A stretch of DNA of 64,000 nt from Sphingomonadaceae bacterium (GTDB lineage: Bacteria > Pseudomonadota > Alphaproteobacteria > Sphingomonadales > Sphingomonadaceae): assembly GCA_009926135.1 (NCBI GenBank), contig RFPL01000002.1, positions 124,001 through 188,000 of the forward strand, written 5' to 3'. This document shows, piece after piece, positions 18,216 through 27,407 of this stretch (position 1 is its first letter; every line of letters starts with the position of its first letter). A model generated the notes under the pieces. The model did no database searches. It was not told the DNA's origin and saw only the letters and a program-made list of their open reading frames with translations. The position numbers and the translations under genes are program-made.

Positions 18216-19058
18216 TTAGCCCTCCCACGCCGCAATCGTGGTACGATGGAGTTCGCGGCGATAGCCTTCGTAGCCGCCGGTCGCCTTGTGCAGGACAGAG
18301 CGGTTGTCCCACATAACCAGCATTCCAGGCTCCCACTTCTGGGCGAAGACAAAGCGTTCATCGCCCTGCCAGGCCTGGAGCTCCATCAGCAGGGCGATAG
18401 CCTCGTCCTGCGCCATACCCTCAATGCCGATGATATAGCCGAGCGTGGAATAGAACCCGCGCCGGCCAGTTTCGGGGTGGGCGGGAACCAGCAGGTGGGT
18501 CTGGGTTGCCAGTGCTGCTTCGCTTGGCCGGATGTCCATGCTGCGGCCGGTGTCTTTCGCACCATAGGTTCCATCCGGCGCATAGGGCAGCTTGGCGGAG
18601 TGGACCGCGATCAGGTCGGCATAGCGAGCCTGCTGGGCGGGGGAGAGCGCTTCCCAGGCGCGGTGTTGATTGGCGAACAGGGTGTCGCCGCCAACTGGCG
18701 GGATCTCGATCGCGTTGAGGCAAGTGCCCGAAGGCGGCCGCGCCTGGAACGACCAGTCAGCGTGCCAGTTCTCGGCAAACAGCGGTGATTGCTCGTCAGC
18801 CTCGCGGCGGATCGCAGCGATGTGCTGGCGCCCTGCAATTGGCGCAAAGAAGGGATCTTCCCCGAACTGGCCGAACTGCAGCGTGAAGCGCTCCAACTGA
18901 TCGTCATCGAGGTGCTGGTCGGGGAAAGCCAGAACGTGGTGTTCCAGCCAGGCCGACCGGACAGCCGCAACTGTCGCGCTGTCTAACGGGGCCTTCAGGT
19001 CAACCCCGGTGATGCGTGCGCCGCACGCCCCGCCAGAGGGTTCGACCCGCAGCCCCAT
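18216..19058 (-). CDS. TauD/TfdA-family Fe(II)/2-oxoglutarate dioxygenase
   Basis: The 280-residue protein has the iron-binding facial triad of this family: H99 and D101 in NWHADWSF and the distal H257 in NRSVLHKAT, followed by R267/R268 for 2-oxoglutarate. The family hydroxylates taurine, alkyl sulfates, 2,4-D and similar compounds; the substrate here cannot be told from sequence. Its ATG overlaps the gyrA stop by one base, so it appears translationally coupled to gyrase, an odd partner. It lies 98 bases upstream of adhC on the same strand. An aldehyde-releasing reaction feeding adhC is possible but unproven. Confidence 0.83.
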   Translation of the reverse strand: MGLRVEPSGGACGARITGVDLKAPLDSATVAAVRSAWLEHHVLAFPDQHLDDDQLERFTLQFGQFGEDPFFAPIAGRQHIAAIRREADEQSPLFAENWHADWSFQARPPSGTCLNAIEIPPVGGDTLFANQHRAWEALSPAQQARYADLIAVHSAKLPYAPDGTYGAKDTGRSMDIRPSEAALATQTHLLVPAHPETGRRGFYSTLGYIIGIEGMAQDEAIALLMELQAWQGDERFVFAQKWEPGMLVMWDNRSVLHKATGGYEGYRRELHRTTIAAWEG

Positions 19059-21796
19059 CAGTGCACCGTGTCCCCGTCAACCGTCACCGCTTCGCCGCCA
19101 TCCTCGCCATCCGCACCAGCATCTGCCAGGCGCACGGCGCTGACGACGTGCTCCTGATCAGCAACGTTGAACAGGCGAACACCCGCCGAACCGCGCCCGA
19201 TTACGCGCAGGCTCTCAAGCGGCAGGCGGATCAGCTTGGCTTGGTCAGTCACCAGCATCAGTTGATCGGCCTGGCTGGCCGGGAAGCTCGCGACGACCGG
19301 ACCATTGCGGCCGATATTGTCGATATTGGTGATGCCCTGGCCGCCGCGACCGGTGCGGCGATACTCGTAGGCGGAGCTGAGCTTGCCATAGCCGTTGGCA
19401 CAGACTGTCAGGATGAACTGCTCGCGCGATTGCAACTCGGCATAGCGTTCTGGCGACATGGATGGTTCGCCTTCCTTTTCGCCCTTCCACGGGGCGAACT
19501 TGACGTATTCCTCGCGCTCTTCACTGGTGGTGCCGACGCGGTGGAGGATCGATAGGCTGATGACTTCATCATCGCCCTTCAGGAGCATCCCGCGCACGCC
19601 AGTGGAGGTGCGGCTGGTGAATTCGCGCACTTCGTCGCCAGCAAAGCGGATGGCCTTGCCCGACCGGGTTGCCAGCAGCACGTCATCGCTGGCTTCCAGA
19701 AGGTCGACGCCGATCAGGCGATCATCCGAGCCGTCCTCGAACCGCATCGCGAACTTGCCGTTTGACGGGATATTCGCAAACGCATCCATCGAGTTGCGGC
19801 GGACGTTGCCCTTTGCGGTGGCAAAGACGACCGACAGGTTCGCCCATTCCGCCTCATCCTCGGGCAGGGCCAGCACGGTCTGGATCGTTTCGTCCCTATC
19901 GAGCGCAGGCAGCAGGTTGACGATCGGGCGGCCCTTGGTGGCAGGCCCGCCTTCAGGCAGGCGCCAGACCTTGAGGCGATAGACCTTGCCCGCAGTGGAG
20001 AAGAACAACACCGGGTTATGGGTGCTGGTCACGAACATGTTGGTGACGACATCCTCTTCCTTGGTCGACATCCCCGCGCGGCCCTTGCCACCGCGGTTCT
20101 GCGCCCGGAAAGTGGAGAGCGGCGTGCGCTTGATGTAACCGTCCATCGTCACGGTCACGACCATGTCGTCGCGTTCGATCAGGTCTTCATCTTCGATCCC
20201 GTCGGCCGCGGCAGTGATCTCCGACACGCGCGGCGTGGCATAGGCCTGGCGGATTTCGACCAGTTCGTCCTTCAGGACGCCGTACAGCTTGGCCCGGTCA
20301 CCCAGGATCGAGAGATATTCCGCGATCGCGATCGACAGCTCCTTGAGCTCGTCACCGATCTCGTCGCGGCCCAGGGCAGTCAGACGGTGCAGGCGCAGGT
20401 CAAGAATTGCCTTAACCTGGACTTCGGACAGGCGGTACGTCCCGCCTTCCTGTTCGGCGCTGGGTTCGATCGCCTCGATCAGCTTGATGTAGGGCGCAAT
20501 CTCGCCAATCGGCCATTGACGGGTCGAAAGGGCTTCGCGTGCGGCCGCCGGATTGGGCGAGCCGCGAATGATCCGCACCACTTCGTCCAGATTGGTGACC
20601 GCGACGACCAGCCCAAGCAGGATGTGGGCCCGGTCGCGCGCCTTGTTCAGTTCGAACTTCGTGCGCCGCGTAATCACTTCCTCACGGAAGGAAATGAAGC
20701 TGCTGATGATGTCGCGCAGCATCAGCACTTCGGGCCGGCCGCCGCGGATCGCCAGCATATTGGCGGGGAACGAGCTTTGCGCGGGGGTGTTGCGCCACAG
20801 CTGGTTGAGTACGACTTCCGGAGTCGCATCGCGCTTGAGGTCGATCACCACCCGCACGCCGAGCCGGCTTGATTCGTCGCGAATGTCGGAAATGCCCTCG
20901 ATCCGCTTGTCCTTCGCGGCTTCGGCGATCTTTTCGACCAGTCCGTTCTTGCCGACCTGGTAGGGGATCGCGGTCAGCACGATCGAGCGGCGGTCACCCC
21001 GGCCTTCCTCGATCTCGTGCCGCGCGCGCATGATGATCGAGCCGCGTCCTTCGGTGTAAGCCTTGCGTGCACCGTGGGTGCCAAGAATCAGTGGAGCAGT
21101 CGGAAAGTCCGGCGCCGGAATATACTCGATCAGCTCTTCCGAGGTGATTGCCGGGTTTTCGATATAGGCGAGGCAGCCATCGATGACTTCACCGAGGTTG
21201 TGCGGCGGAATGTTGGTCGCCATGCCGACCGCGATCCCGCCCGCGCCGTTGACCAGCAGGTTGGGGAAGCGGGCGGGGAGGACAGTCGGCTCCTGGCGCG
21301 AACCATCATAGTTGTCCGCGAAATCGACCGTATCCTTGTCAAGATCGTCAAGCAGCGAGTTGGCCACCCGGGCCAGCCGCGCTTCCGTATATCGCATCGA
21401 GGCCGGCGGATCGGGGTCCATCGACCCGAAGTTGCCCTGGCCATCGATCAGCGGCAGCCGCATCGACCAATCCTGGGTCATGCGCGCCAAGGCATCATAG
21501 ATCGCGCTGTCGCCGTGCGGGTGGTAATTGCCCATCACGTCGCCAACGATCTTGGCGCTCTTGCGATAGGGCCGTCCAGCGACAAACCCGCCTTCCTGGC
21601 TCGCGAAGAGGATGCGGCGGTGGACCGGCTTCAGGCCATCGCGGACATCCGGCAGGGCGCGACTGACGATCACGCTCATCGCGTAATCGAGGTAGCTGGC
21701 CTTCATTTCGTCGACGATGTCGACGCGCTGGAAATCGCCCTCCGGACCGGTGGGTTCGCTGGGTTCGAATTCGGGAATGTCTTGGTTATCGCTCAC
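19058..21796 (-). CDS. gyrA: DNA gyrase subunit A
   Basis: Breakage-reunion subunit of DNA gyrase. The 912-residue product has the winged-helix core, catalytic Y136 in SMRYTEARL, and six-bladed C-terminal DNA-wrapping repeats including the GyrA box-like region [10 protein letters not shown]. The quinolone-resistance region reads [15 protein letters not shown], with S97 and D101 at the positions of E. coli S83 and D87, so no classical resistance change is present. The acidic C-terminal tail is typical. The gene is divergent from the exported repeat protein across a 275-base gap and is followed by the one-base-overlapping dioxygenase gene. Confidence 0.97.
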   Translation of the reverse strand: MSDNQDIPEFEPSEPTGPEGDFQRVDIVDEMKASYLDYAMSVIVSRALPDVRDGLKPVHRRILFASQEGGFVAGRPYRKSAKIVGDVMGNYHPHGDSAIYDALARMTQDWSMRLPLIDGQGNFGSMDPDPPASMRYTEARLARVANSLLDDLDKDTVDFADNYDGSRQEPTVLPARFPNLLVNGAGGIAVGMATNIPPHNLGEVIDGCLAYIENPAITSEELIEYIPAPDFPTAPLILGTHGARKAYTEGRGSIIMRARHEIEEGRGDRRSIVLTAIPYQVGKNGLVEKIAEAAKDKRIEGISDIRDESSRLGVRVVIDLKRDATPEVVLNQLWRNTPAQSSFPANMLAIRGGRPEVLMLRDIISSFISFREEVITRRTKFELNKARDRAHILLGLVVAVTNLDEVVRIIRGSPNPAAAREALSTRQWPIGEIAPYIKLIEAIEPSAEQEGGTYRLSEVQVKAILDLRLHRLTALGRDEIGDELKELSIAIAEYLSILGDRAKLYGVLKDELVEIRQAYATPRVSEITAAADGIEDEDLIERDDMVVTVTMDGYIKRTPLSTFRAQNRGGKGRAGMSTKEEDVVTNMFVTSTHNPVLFFSTAGKVYRLKVWRLPEGGPATKGRPIVNLLPALDRDETIQTVLALPEDEAEWANLSVVFATAKGNVRRNSMDAFANIPSNGKFAMRFEDGSDDRLIGVDLLEASDDVLLATRSGKAIRFAGDEVREFTSRTSTGVRGMLLKGDDEVISLSILHRVGTTSEEREEYVKFAPWKGEKEGEPSMSPERYAELQSREQFILTVCANGYGKLSSAYEYRRTGRGGQGITNIDNIGRNGPVVASFPASQADQLMLVTDQAKLIRLPLESLRVIGRGSAGVRLFNVADQEHVVSAVRLADAGADGEDGGEAVTVDGDTVH

Positions 21797-22071
21797 GCGG
21801 AATATCGGCCGATTGTTGGCGGGAAAGTCTCATCTTTGCGCCTAGGCCAAGGCTGCTCGAAAGGCCACTGCAACCGCCCCCAGATCGCAATTTTTCCACA
21901 CCCGCGGCGCCTCGGCTGAACGAAGGCGGTGAAGTGCATTCAACGCGGGTTCAGTACCCGTGCCCCAATGCGCACTGACAGTTGCCAAACTGGCGTTTTG
22001 CCGTCAGTAGCTGGCCCGGTGGAAGTTGCGCCCCGCACCCCAGCGGTGGCGATCGAGGAGTGAAGTGAACG

Positions 22072-23508
22072 ATGCGTCGCACCCAGTTTCTGACCCGTCC
22101 GGCCTATGCCCTTGCCCTGGGCCTGGCCTCGCTTGCCGCAGTCGGCGTGGTTGCCTCCCCGGCAGAAGCGCAGAAGAAGGATGACAAGAAGGCCGCCGCC
22201 ACCAAGGGGCCGCAGCCAACCAAGGCCTTCATTCCTGTCTACACCGAATTCAAGACCATGCTTGATGCGGCGGGCAAGCGCCCTGACGTGATCGCGGCCA
22301 AGGCCAAGGTCACCGAAACCGAGCGCGCCTATCGCTCGGCTCGCGGCCGCGCCGCGCAGGAAGCTGCGCGCGGGCAGTATGACGCCGCCGTCGCCGCGCT
22401 GGCAGGACTGCTGAGCGCCGAGAAGGCCAAGGCTGACGAGATCTACACCAAGGTCGGCAATGACGCGGACAAGTTCTTCGCGGGCCAGCTGGGCTTCACT
22501 TACGGCGGGCTTGCCGTTGATAAGGCGATGCAGCGCCGCGGCCTGGTTTCGATGATCGAAAGCGGCAGCGTGCCAGCCACCGAAGTTGGCAAGTACAATT
22601 ATTACGCGGCCGGCTTTGCATTCGACCTCAAGGACTTTGCTGCTGCCGAGTCATCGCTCAAGGCGGCCATCGCTGCTGGCTACAACGGCGACGACGTCAA
22701 GGGCCTGCTGGCTGAAGCGCAGAACTCGGCTGGGCGCCCGGCCGATGCCCTCGCCACGATCAAGGGGATGGTCGACAGCGCTGCCGCTGCCGGGCAGACC
22801 CCTGCTGCTGACTGGCTAGAGCGCGGCGTGCTGATTTCGTACCAGAGCAAGAGCCCGGACGCCGTCGACTGGGCGATCCGCCGGGCCGAGTTCTACCCCA
22901 CTCAGGCGGGCTGGGTCGCTGCCGGCCAGATCCTGCGCGAGCGGGCCAATTTCGGGGCGATGGATTCGCTCGACATCTCGCGGGCGCTCGATCGTGCCGG
23001 TGCGCTGAGCACCAGCACCCAGGCGGTCCAGCGCGAATACATCGAATATCTGCAGTCGGCTGTCGGCAAGGTAGGCGTGCTTTATCCGGGTGAAGTGATC
23101 AAGGTCGCCAACCAGGGGATCAAGGCTACCGCTTTGCAGGCAACCGATCCGTTTGTCCGTGACGCGTTGGCCGAGGCGAACCGCCGGCTTGCTGCCGACA
23201 AGGCCTCGCTGGCTGGTCTGGAGCGGGACGCGCGCGCACCTGCGGCGGCGGCCAAGACTGTGCTGATCGGTGCCGATACGCTGCTGAGCTATGACATGGC
23301 CGACAAGGCAGCCGACCTGTACCAGATCGCGCTCGGCAAGCCGGGTGCCGATGCGGCCGGCATCAACCTGCGGCTTGGCATCGCTCTGATCAAGCAGGGC
23401 AAGATGGCCGAAGCCGAGGCCGCGCTGGCCAAGGTTGATGGTCCGCGCAAGGGCATCGCCCAGCTCTGGGCCTTGATCGCCAAGGGGAAGACCATCCCGG
23501 CGGCGTGA
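22072..23508 (+). CDS. Exported alanine-rich repeat protein of unknown function
   Basis: I do not recognise a specific family. The 478-residue product has a clear signal peptide ending near ASPAEAQ (about residue 36), then a lysine-rich linker and a long alanine-rich helical region with tetratricopeptide-like pattern (for example KYNYYAAGFAFDLKDFAAAE near 170, and a C-terminal DTLLSYDMADKAADLYQIAL unit). It is probably a periplasmic scaffold. GAGGAG lies before the ATG. The upstream 275-base gap also serves gyrA and contains small inverted repeats (GCCA-AAC-TGGC near 21985). A good intrinsic terminator follows at 23530. Confidence 0.7.
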   Translation: MRRTQFLTRPAYALALGLASLAAVGVVASPAEAQKKDDKKAAATKGPQPTKAFIPVYTEFKTMLDAAGKRPDVIAAKAKVTETERAYRSARGRAAQEAARGQYDAAVAALAGLLSAEKAKADEIYTKVGNDADKFFAGQLGFTYGGLAVDKAMQRRGLVSMIESGSVPATEVGKYNYYAAGFAFDLKDFAAAESSLKAAIAAGYNGDDVKGLLAEAQNSAGRPADALATIKGMVDSAAAAGQTPAADWLERGVLISYQSKSPDAVDWAIRRAEFYPTQAGWVAAGQILRERANFGAMDSLDISRALDRAGALSTSTQAVQREYIEYLQSAVGKVGVLYPGEVIKVANQGIKATALQATDPFVRDALAEANRRLAADKASLAGLERDARAPAAAAKTVLIGADTLLSYDMADKAADLYQIALGKPGADAAGINLRLGIALIKQGKMAEAEAALAKVDGPRKGIAQLWALIAKGKTIPAA

Positions 23509-23529
23509 TCAACGGAACGCGATTGAAGG

Positions 23530-23562
23530 AAGGGCGGCGGGCAACTGCCGCCCTTTCTGTTT
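23530..23562 (+). terminator. Intrinsic terminator after the exported repeat protein
   Basis: AAGGGCGGC (23530-23538) pairs perfectly with GCCGCCCTT (23547-23555) around an eight-base loop, followed by TCTGTTT. It lies 22 bases after the stop at 23508, in the gap to the convergent carbonic anhydrase gene. It is the best rho-independent terminator in the window. Confidence 0.75.
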
Positions 23563-23566
23563 GCGC

Positions 23567-24208
23567 TCAGTCGGCGGAATGGAACTCGCCGGTTGCTTCG
23601 TCGAGCACGTGCAACACGCCGTCGCTGATGGCGAAGAACACGCCGCGCAGCTTCAGGCTGCCTTCGCGTTCCTTGGCCAGGACTTGCGGGAAGGTTCGCA
23701 GGTTGGACAGGCTGACCTTTACCCCGGCCATCTCCATGGCGCGTTCGGCTTCTGGGCCTTCGGTCCCGTGGCGCAGGGCAACCATGTGCCGCGCGCCGTC
23801 AAGCAACCCGATCCAATCGGCCACGAATCCGCCTTCGCCCCGCGGGGCCCCATGCAGTTCCTTGGTTAGCGCGGCCTTGCAGCCCCCGCACATCCCGTGG
23901 CCCATCACTACGATCTGCTTGACCTGCAGCTTCTGCACCGCAAATTCGAGCGCGGCGGAAACGCCATGCAGACCTGGCGCAGTCTCGAACGGTGGAACCA
24001 AGGCCGCAACATTGCGGACGACAAAGATCTCGCCCGGATCGACATCGAACACCTGCGCCGGATCGACGCGGCTGTCGGAGCAGGCGATTACCAGCAGCTT
24101 GGGCGATTGCCCCTCTTCTGCCAGGCGGTTGTATCGTTCTTTTTGTTCACGATAGGCGCCTCGGCGAAAGCGGCGATAGCCTTCGAGCAGTGTGGCGAAT
24201 TCTGGCAT
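23567..24208 (-). CDS. Beta-class carbonic anhydrase
   Basis: Zinc enzyme that interconverts CO2 and bicarbonate. The 213-residue product has the beta-class ligands C43 (ACSDSRVDP), H104 and C107 (HGMCGGC) and the D45-R47 dyad. The ATG at 24208 overlaps the stop of the PII-like gene by one base; an upstream start at 24244 would only extend into that gene. No signal peptide is seen, so it is cytoplasmic. Placed directly after an SbtA transporter and an SbtB-like regulator, its likely job is to balance a cytoplasmic bicarbonate pool. Confidence 0.94.
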   Translation of the reverse strand: MPEFATLLEGYRRFRRGAYREQKERYNRLAEEGQSPKLLVIACSDSRVDPAQVFDVDPGEIFVVRNVAALVPPFETAPGLHGVSAALEFAVQKLQVKQIVVMGHGMCGGCKAALTKELHGAPRGEGGFVADWIGLLDGARHMVALRHGTEGPEAERAMEMAGVKVSLSNLRTFPQVLAKEREGSLKLRGVFFAISDGVLHVLDEATGEFHSAD

Positions 24209-24513
24209 CAGAAGCGCTCCCCGCGAATAACTTCGACGTTCCACATCGTCAGCAGCAGACCGTGACTGGTCAGCAGCGGTGCGAGCGCATCGACCAGGAC
24301 TTCTGCCTTTTCAGCCGAAGCGATCGACAGGACGAGCGACTTGTCGGTGCCCATCACGCGCTCCTCGCGCCAACGCCCGTCGCGGCCGCTGCCGGAAGTT
24401 ACTGGCAGCACTGACCATCCCGTGATCTCCGCCCGGTCAATCGCATCGGTAACCCGGCGGACCAGCGGCGTATCGACCAGGATCTCGATGCGTTTGCGGA
24501 TGACGGTTTCCAT
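24208..24513 (-). CDS. PII-like signalling protein, SbtB type
   Basis: The 101-residue protein begins METVIRKRIEILVDT and ends WNVEVIRGERF, matching the beta-alpha-beta PII-like layout of SbtB, with a T-loop-like stretch around residues 36-55 (PVTSGSGRDGRWREE). Cyanobacterial SbtB binds cAMP, AMP or ADP and gates the SbtA transporter. Here the C-terminal cysteine loop found in several cyanobacterial SbtB proteins is absent. The ATG at 24513 is 11 bases after the sbtA stop with AGGA between; a longer start inside sbtA is rejected. The operon position is the main support for the functional call. Confidence 0.82.
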   Translation of the reverse strand: METVIRKRIEILVDTPLVRRVTDAIDRAEITGWSVLPVTSGSGRDGRWREERVMGTDKSLVLSIASAEKAEVLVDALAPLLTSHGLLLTMWNVEVIRGERF

Positions 24514-24524
24514 CGGGTCAGTCC

Positions 24525-25493
24525 TCAGTGCGCGCTCAACCAGACGGAGAATTCGCCAAACAGGCTGATCCCGATCAGGATGTTGAAGGGAAATGTGATC
24601 GACAAGGACATGGTCAGGTAGATCCCCGGATCGGCTTGCGGCAGGGCCAGGCGCATGGCCGCTGGCACGGCAATGTAGCTTGCGCTGGCGCACAAGACGC
24701 CAAGCGCAGCAGCAGTAGCCACATCAAGGCCGATCAGGTTCCCGACCATGACGCCCAGCAGGCCGTTGAACAGCGGGAAGGCAATGGCCAGGATAACCAA
24801 ACGCAGGTTGAGCGCCCGGGCATCGATCAGGCGGCGGGCCGCGATCAGCCCCATGTCGAGCAGGAACAGGCAGAGCACGCCCTTGAACCCGCTCTCGAAC
24901 AGCGGTTGGACTTCGGAATAGCCCTTGGGTCCAGCGATTAGGCCGATTGCAAAACTGCCCAGGAGCAGAACGACCGAGGCATTCAGGAATACTTCGCGCA
25001 GCAGTTCGCCCCGTGACTGTCCTTCGCCGTTCTGGCCGCGCCGGGCCAGCATCAGGCCAGACAGGATTGCCGGGGTTTCCATCACCGCCAGCACCGCAAC
25101 CATGAACCCGGCAACCACCAGCCCGCTGGCCCCGAGCAGTTCATTCGCGGTCACGAAGGTGACGACGCTTACCGAGCCATAGTGTGCTGCGACCGCGCCG
25201 GCGTTGGTCTGGTCCAGCTTGGCAAAGCCTCGCAGCACCGCATAGGCGAGCACCGGAATGAGAAAGCTGAATGTCAGACCCGCAAGCAAGGCGGCAGCCA
25301 CCTCGGCATTCACGCCCGATTTCGCGACGGCCACGCCGCCCTTCAGGCCGATCGCGGCCATCAGGTATAGCGACATGCCCTTGGCAATAGCTTCCGGGAT
25401 CGCAAGGTCGGAACGCAGCGCTGAAGCCAGCAGGCCCAGCAGGAAGAACAGGATCACCGGTGAGGCGAAGGGTGCAAATGCGGATACTTCCAT
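24525..25493 (-). CDS. sbtA: SbtA-type sodium-dependent bicarbonate transporter
   Basis: Integral membrane protein of 322 residues with about ten hydrophobic segments in two related halves, matching the SbtA (DUF897) family. Family-like segments include [13 protein letters not shown] near residue 50, [17 protein letters not shown] near 105-120 and [19 protein letters not shown] near 265-285. Known SbtA proteins are high-affinity Na+/HCO3- symporters. It is shorter than most cyanobacterial SbtA proteins (about 370 residues). It heads an operon with an SbtB-like protein and a carbonic anhydrase, which strongly supports bicarbonate as substrate. It is divergent from lipA across only 57 bases. 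Confidence 0.88.
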   Translation of the reverse strand: MEVSAFAPFASPVILFFLLGLLASALRSDLAIPEAIAKGMSLYLMAAIGLKGGVAVAKSGVNAEVAAALLAGLTFSFLIPVLAYAVLRGFAKLDQTNAGAVAAHYGSVSVVTFVTANELLGASGLVVAGFMVAVLAVMETPAILSGLMLARRGQNGEGQSRGELLREVFLNASVVLLLGSFAIGLIAGPKGYSEVQPLFESGFKGVLCLFLLDMGLIAARRLIDARALNLRLVILAIAFPLFNGLLGVMVGNLIGLDVATAAALGVLCASASYIAVPAAMRLALPQADPGIYLTMSLSITFPFNILIGISLFGEFSVWLSAH

Positions 25494-25515
25494 GAGCCCA
25501 GCGCGCTAGCGCCAT

Positions 25516-25531
25516 TGGCAAGCGCTGGCAA
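25516..25531 (-). repeat. Direct repeat in the sbtA/lipA divergent region
   Basis: On the sbtA strand the sequence TTGCCA-GCGC-TTGCCA repeats a six-base word with a ten-base period, about one DNA turn, 23 bases upstream of the sbtA ATG. It could be an operator for sbtA or lipA, or chance in a GC-rich gap. Confidence 0.3.
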
Positions 25532-25550
25532 GGCGACTAGAGGGCGGAAC

Positions 25551-26483
25551 ATGAACGACCTGGCGAATCCTCCCAAGCCCGAACGTCAACGCAAGCCGGA
25601 CTGGATCCGGGTCAAAGCGCCGACCAGCAAGGGCTATGGCGAAACCCGCCAGTTGATGCGTGATCTGAACCTCAACACGGTGTGCGAGGAAGCCGCCTGC
25701 CCGAACATCGGGGAGTGCTGGACCAAGAAGCACGCAACCGTAATGATCCTGGGCGATGTCTGCACGCGGGCCTGCGCGTTCTGCAACGTCAAGACCGGGA
25801 TGCCGCGCGCGGTCGATCCGCTTGAGCCGGAACACGTGGCAACGGCTGCCGCCAAGATGGGGCTGGAGCATATCGTCATCACCTCGGTCGACCGCGATGA
25901 CTTGCCAGACGGCGGGGCGGGGCAGTTCGTCAAGGTGATCGAGGCGCTGCGCCGCAACACGCCGCAAACTACGATCGAGATCCTCACGCCCGATTTTCGG
26001 GGCAAGATGCACGCCGCGGTCGAAGCGATCGTTGCCGCCGGTCCGGACGTCTACAATCACAACCTGGAGACCGTTCCCCGGCTCTATCCGACGATCCGGC
26101 CCGGTGCGCGGTACTACGCCTCGTTGCGGCTGCTTGAGGAAGTGAAGCGCCACAATCCTCTGATCTTCACCAAGTCCGGAATCATGCTGGGGTTGGGCGA
26201 GGAGCGGCTCGAAGTCCACCAGGTGATGGACGACATGCGCAGTGCCGGGATCGATTTCCTGACCATGGGGCAGTACCTTCAGCCAACGCCCAAACATGCG
26301 AAAGTGATCGATTTCGTGACCCCCAAGGCCTTCGATGCCTATGGCGCGATCGCCCGGGCGAAGGGGTTCCTGCAGGTCGCAGCCAGCCCGCTAACCCGGT
26401 CGAGCTACCATGCCGGCGACGATTTTCGGCAGATGCGGGAAACCCGCGAGGCGCAGCTGGCCAAGGCCGTTGCGCGCGGCTGA
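25551..26483 (+). CDS. lipA: Lipoyl synthase
   Basis: Radical SAM enzyme that inserts two sulfurs into octanoyl groups to form lipoyl cofactor. The 310-residue protein has the LipA-specific auxiliary cluster [12 protein letters not shown], the radical SAM motif [10 protein letters not shown], and the C-terminal [12 protein letters not shown] segment. The ATG at 25551 gives [18 protein letters not shown]; an upstream start at 25515 is less likely. Its product serves the PDH E2 protein encoded at 50167-51450. It overlaps the COQ10-like gene by one base. Confidence 0.97.
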   Translation: MNDLANPPKPERQRKPDWIRVKAPTSKGYGETRQLMRDLNLNTVCEEAACPNIGECWTKKHATVMILGDVCTRACAFCNVKTGMPRAVDPLEPEHVATAAAKMGLEHIVITSVDRDDLPDGGAGQFVKVIEALRRNTPQTTIEILTPDFRGKMHAAVEAIVAAGPDVYNHNLETVPRLYPTIRPGARYYASLRLLEEVKRHNPLIFTKSGIMLGLGEERLEVHQVMDDMRSAGIDFLTMGQYLQPTPKHAKVIDFVTPKAFDAYGAIARAKGFLQVAASPLTRSSYHAGDDFRQMRETREAQLAKAVARG

Positions 26484-26944
26484 TGCCGGGAATCCACGAA
26501 GTCCGCCGGCTGCCCTGGTCGGCCGAGCAAATGTACGACCTGGTGGCCGATGTCGCCCGCTATGGCGAGTTCCTGCCGTGGGTAGTCGCAACCCGGGTGC
26601 GCTCGGACAACGAGACCGAGATGATCGCCGACATGCTGGTCGGTTTCAACGCGTTGCGCGAGAAGTTTACATCACGGGTCATCAAGCAGCGGCCAGCACG
26701 GATCGAGGTGATCTACATCGACGGGCCGATGCGCGATCTGGACAATGTCTGGCAGTTCCGCCCTACCGAAAGTGGCGGCTGCGAAGTGGAGTTCATGGTC
26801 AGCTTCACCTTCCGCAACGCCATGTTCGAAAAGCTGGCTGGCGCCTATTTCGACCGGGCGTTTCGCAAGATGGTAAGTGCTTTCGAAACGCGGGCCGAGG
26901 CGCTTTACGGCAGCAGCAAATCGAGCGCGACCAGCGCCGCCTGA
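26483..26944 (+). CDS. COQ10/RatA-like START-domain protein
   Basis: The 153-residue protein belongs to the polyketide cyclase/START family shared by mitochondrial COQ10 and E. coli RatA. Characteristic features are the EVRRLPWSAEQMYDLVADV start and FLPWVVATRV near residue 33. In alphaproteobacteria the likely role is binding ubiquinone or a lipid for respiratory function; the RatA toxin label is not supported by context. The ATG overlaps the lipA stop (TGATG). Its last 40 bases overlap the end of the convergent cinA-like gene. Confidence 0.85.
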   Translation: MPGIHEVRRLPWSAEQMYDLVADVARYGEFLPWVVATRVRSDNETEMIADMLVGFNALREKFTSRVIKQRPARIEVIYIDGPMRDLDNVWQFRPTESGGCEVEFMVSFTFRNAMFEKLAGAYFDRAFRKMVSAFETRAEALYGSSKSSATSAA

Positions 26945-27405
26945 TGGCGCACGGTCGACCGACTTGAGCCATCCAGCAGTCGCTCTTCAGCCAGGGCCTC
27001 TTCCTCGGTCTGGCCGCGGATGGCACGCGCGAAAACCACGGTCCCGACCGGCTTTTGCGGCGATCCACCGTCTGGCCCGGCGATCCCGCTGATCGCCACG
27101 GCAACATCGGCCCCACTGCGCTTCAGCGCGCCTTGCGCCATCGCCCAGGCGCAAGCGATGGAGACCGCGCCGAACGTGTCGATGATGTCCGGGTTGACCC
27201 CGAGCAGTTCCTGCTTGGCCTCGTTCGAGTAAGTCACGAAACCGCGATCGAGGACGGCGGACGATCCGGCAATCTCGGTGATGGCAGCCGCCACCAGGCC
27301 GCCCGTGCAGCTTTCTGCCAGGGCCACGGTACGGCCGGCAGCAATGTTTGCCGCAACGACCCGTTCGGCGAGTTCGGCAATGTCGGCGGGAAGCAGGTAA
27401 TCCAT
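26905..27405 (-). CDS. pncC: CinA-family nicotinamide-nucleotide amidohydrolase
   Basis: Probably deamidates nicotinamide mononucleotide for NAD recycling. The 166-residue protein is a stand-alone CinA C-terminal domain: AESCTGGLVAAAITEIAGSS near residue 30 with the catalytic serine, then SGIAGPDGGSPQKPVGTV. The ATG at 27405 is two bases after the preceding gene's stop, with AAGG before it. The gene overlaps the convergent COQ10-like gene by 40 bases. CinA proteins with an added molybdopterin-binding domain are longer, so only the amidase activity is expected. Confidence 0.88.
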   Translation of the reverse strand: MDYLLPADIAELAERVVAANIAAGRTVALAESCTGGLVAAAITEIAGSSAVLDRGFVTYSNEAKQELLGVNPDIIDTFGAVSIACAWAMAQGALKRSGADVAVAISGIAGPDGGSPQKPVGTVVFARAIRGQTEEEALAEERLLDGSSRSTVRHQAALVALDLLLP

Positions 27406-27407
27406 AT

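Noticed and set aside
21480..21530. Possible quinolone-resistance mutation in gyrA
   Set aside because: The region reads [15 protein letters not shown] with serine and aspartate at the two key positions, the susceptible form.
23509..25550. Reading the SbtB-like gene as the classical nitrogen PII protein (glnB/glnK)
   Set aside because: It lacks the conserved uridylylated T-loop tyrosine motif and the glnA or amtB neighbours, and sits between SbtA and carbonic anhydrase.
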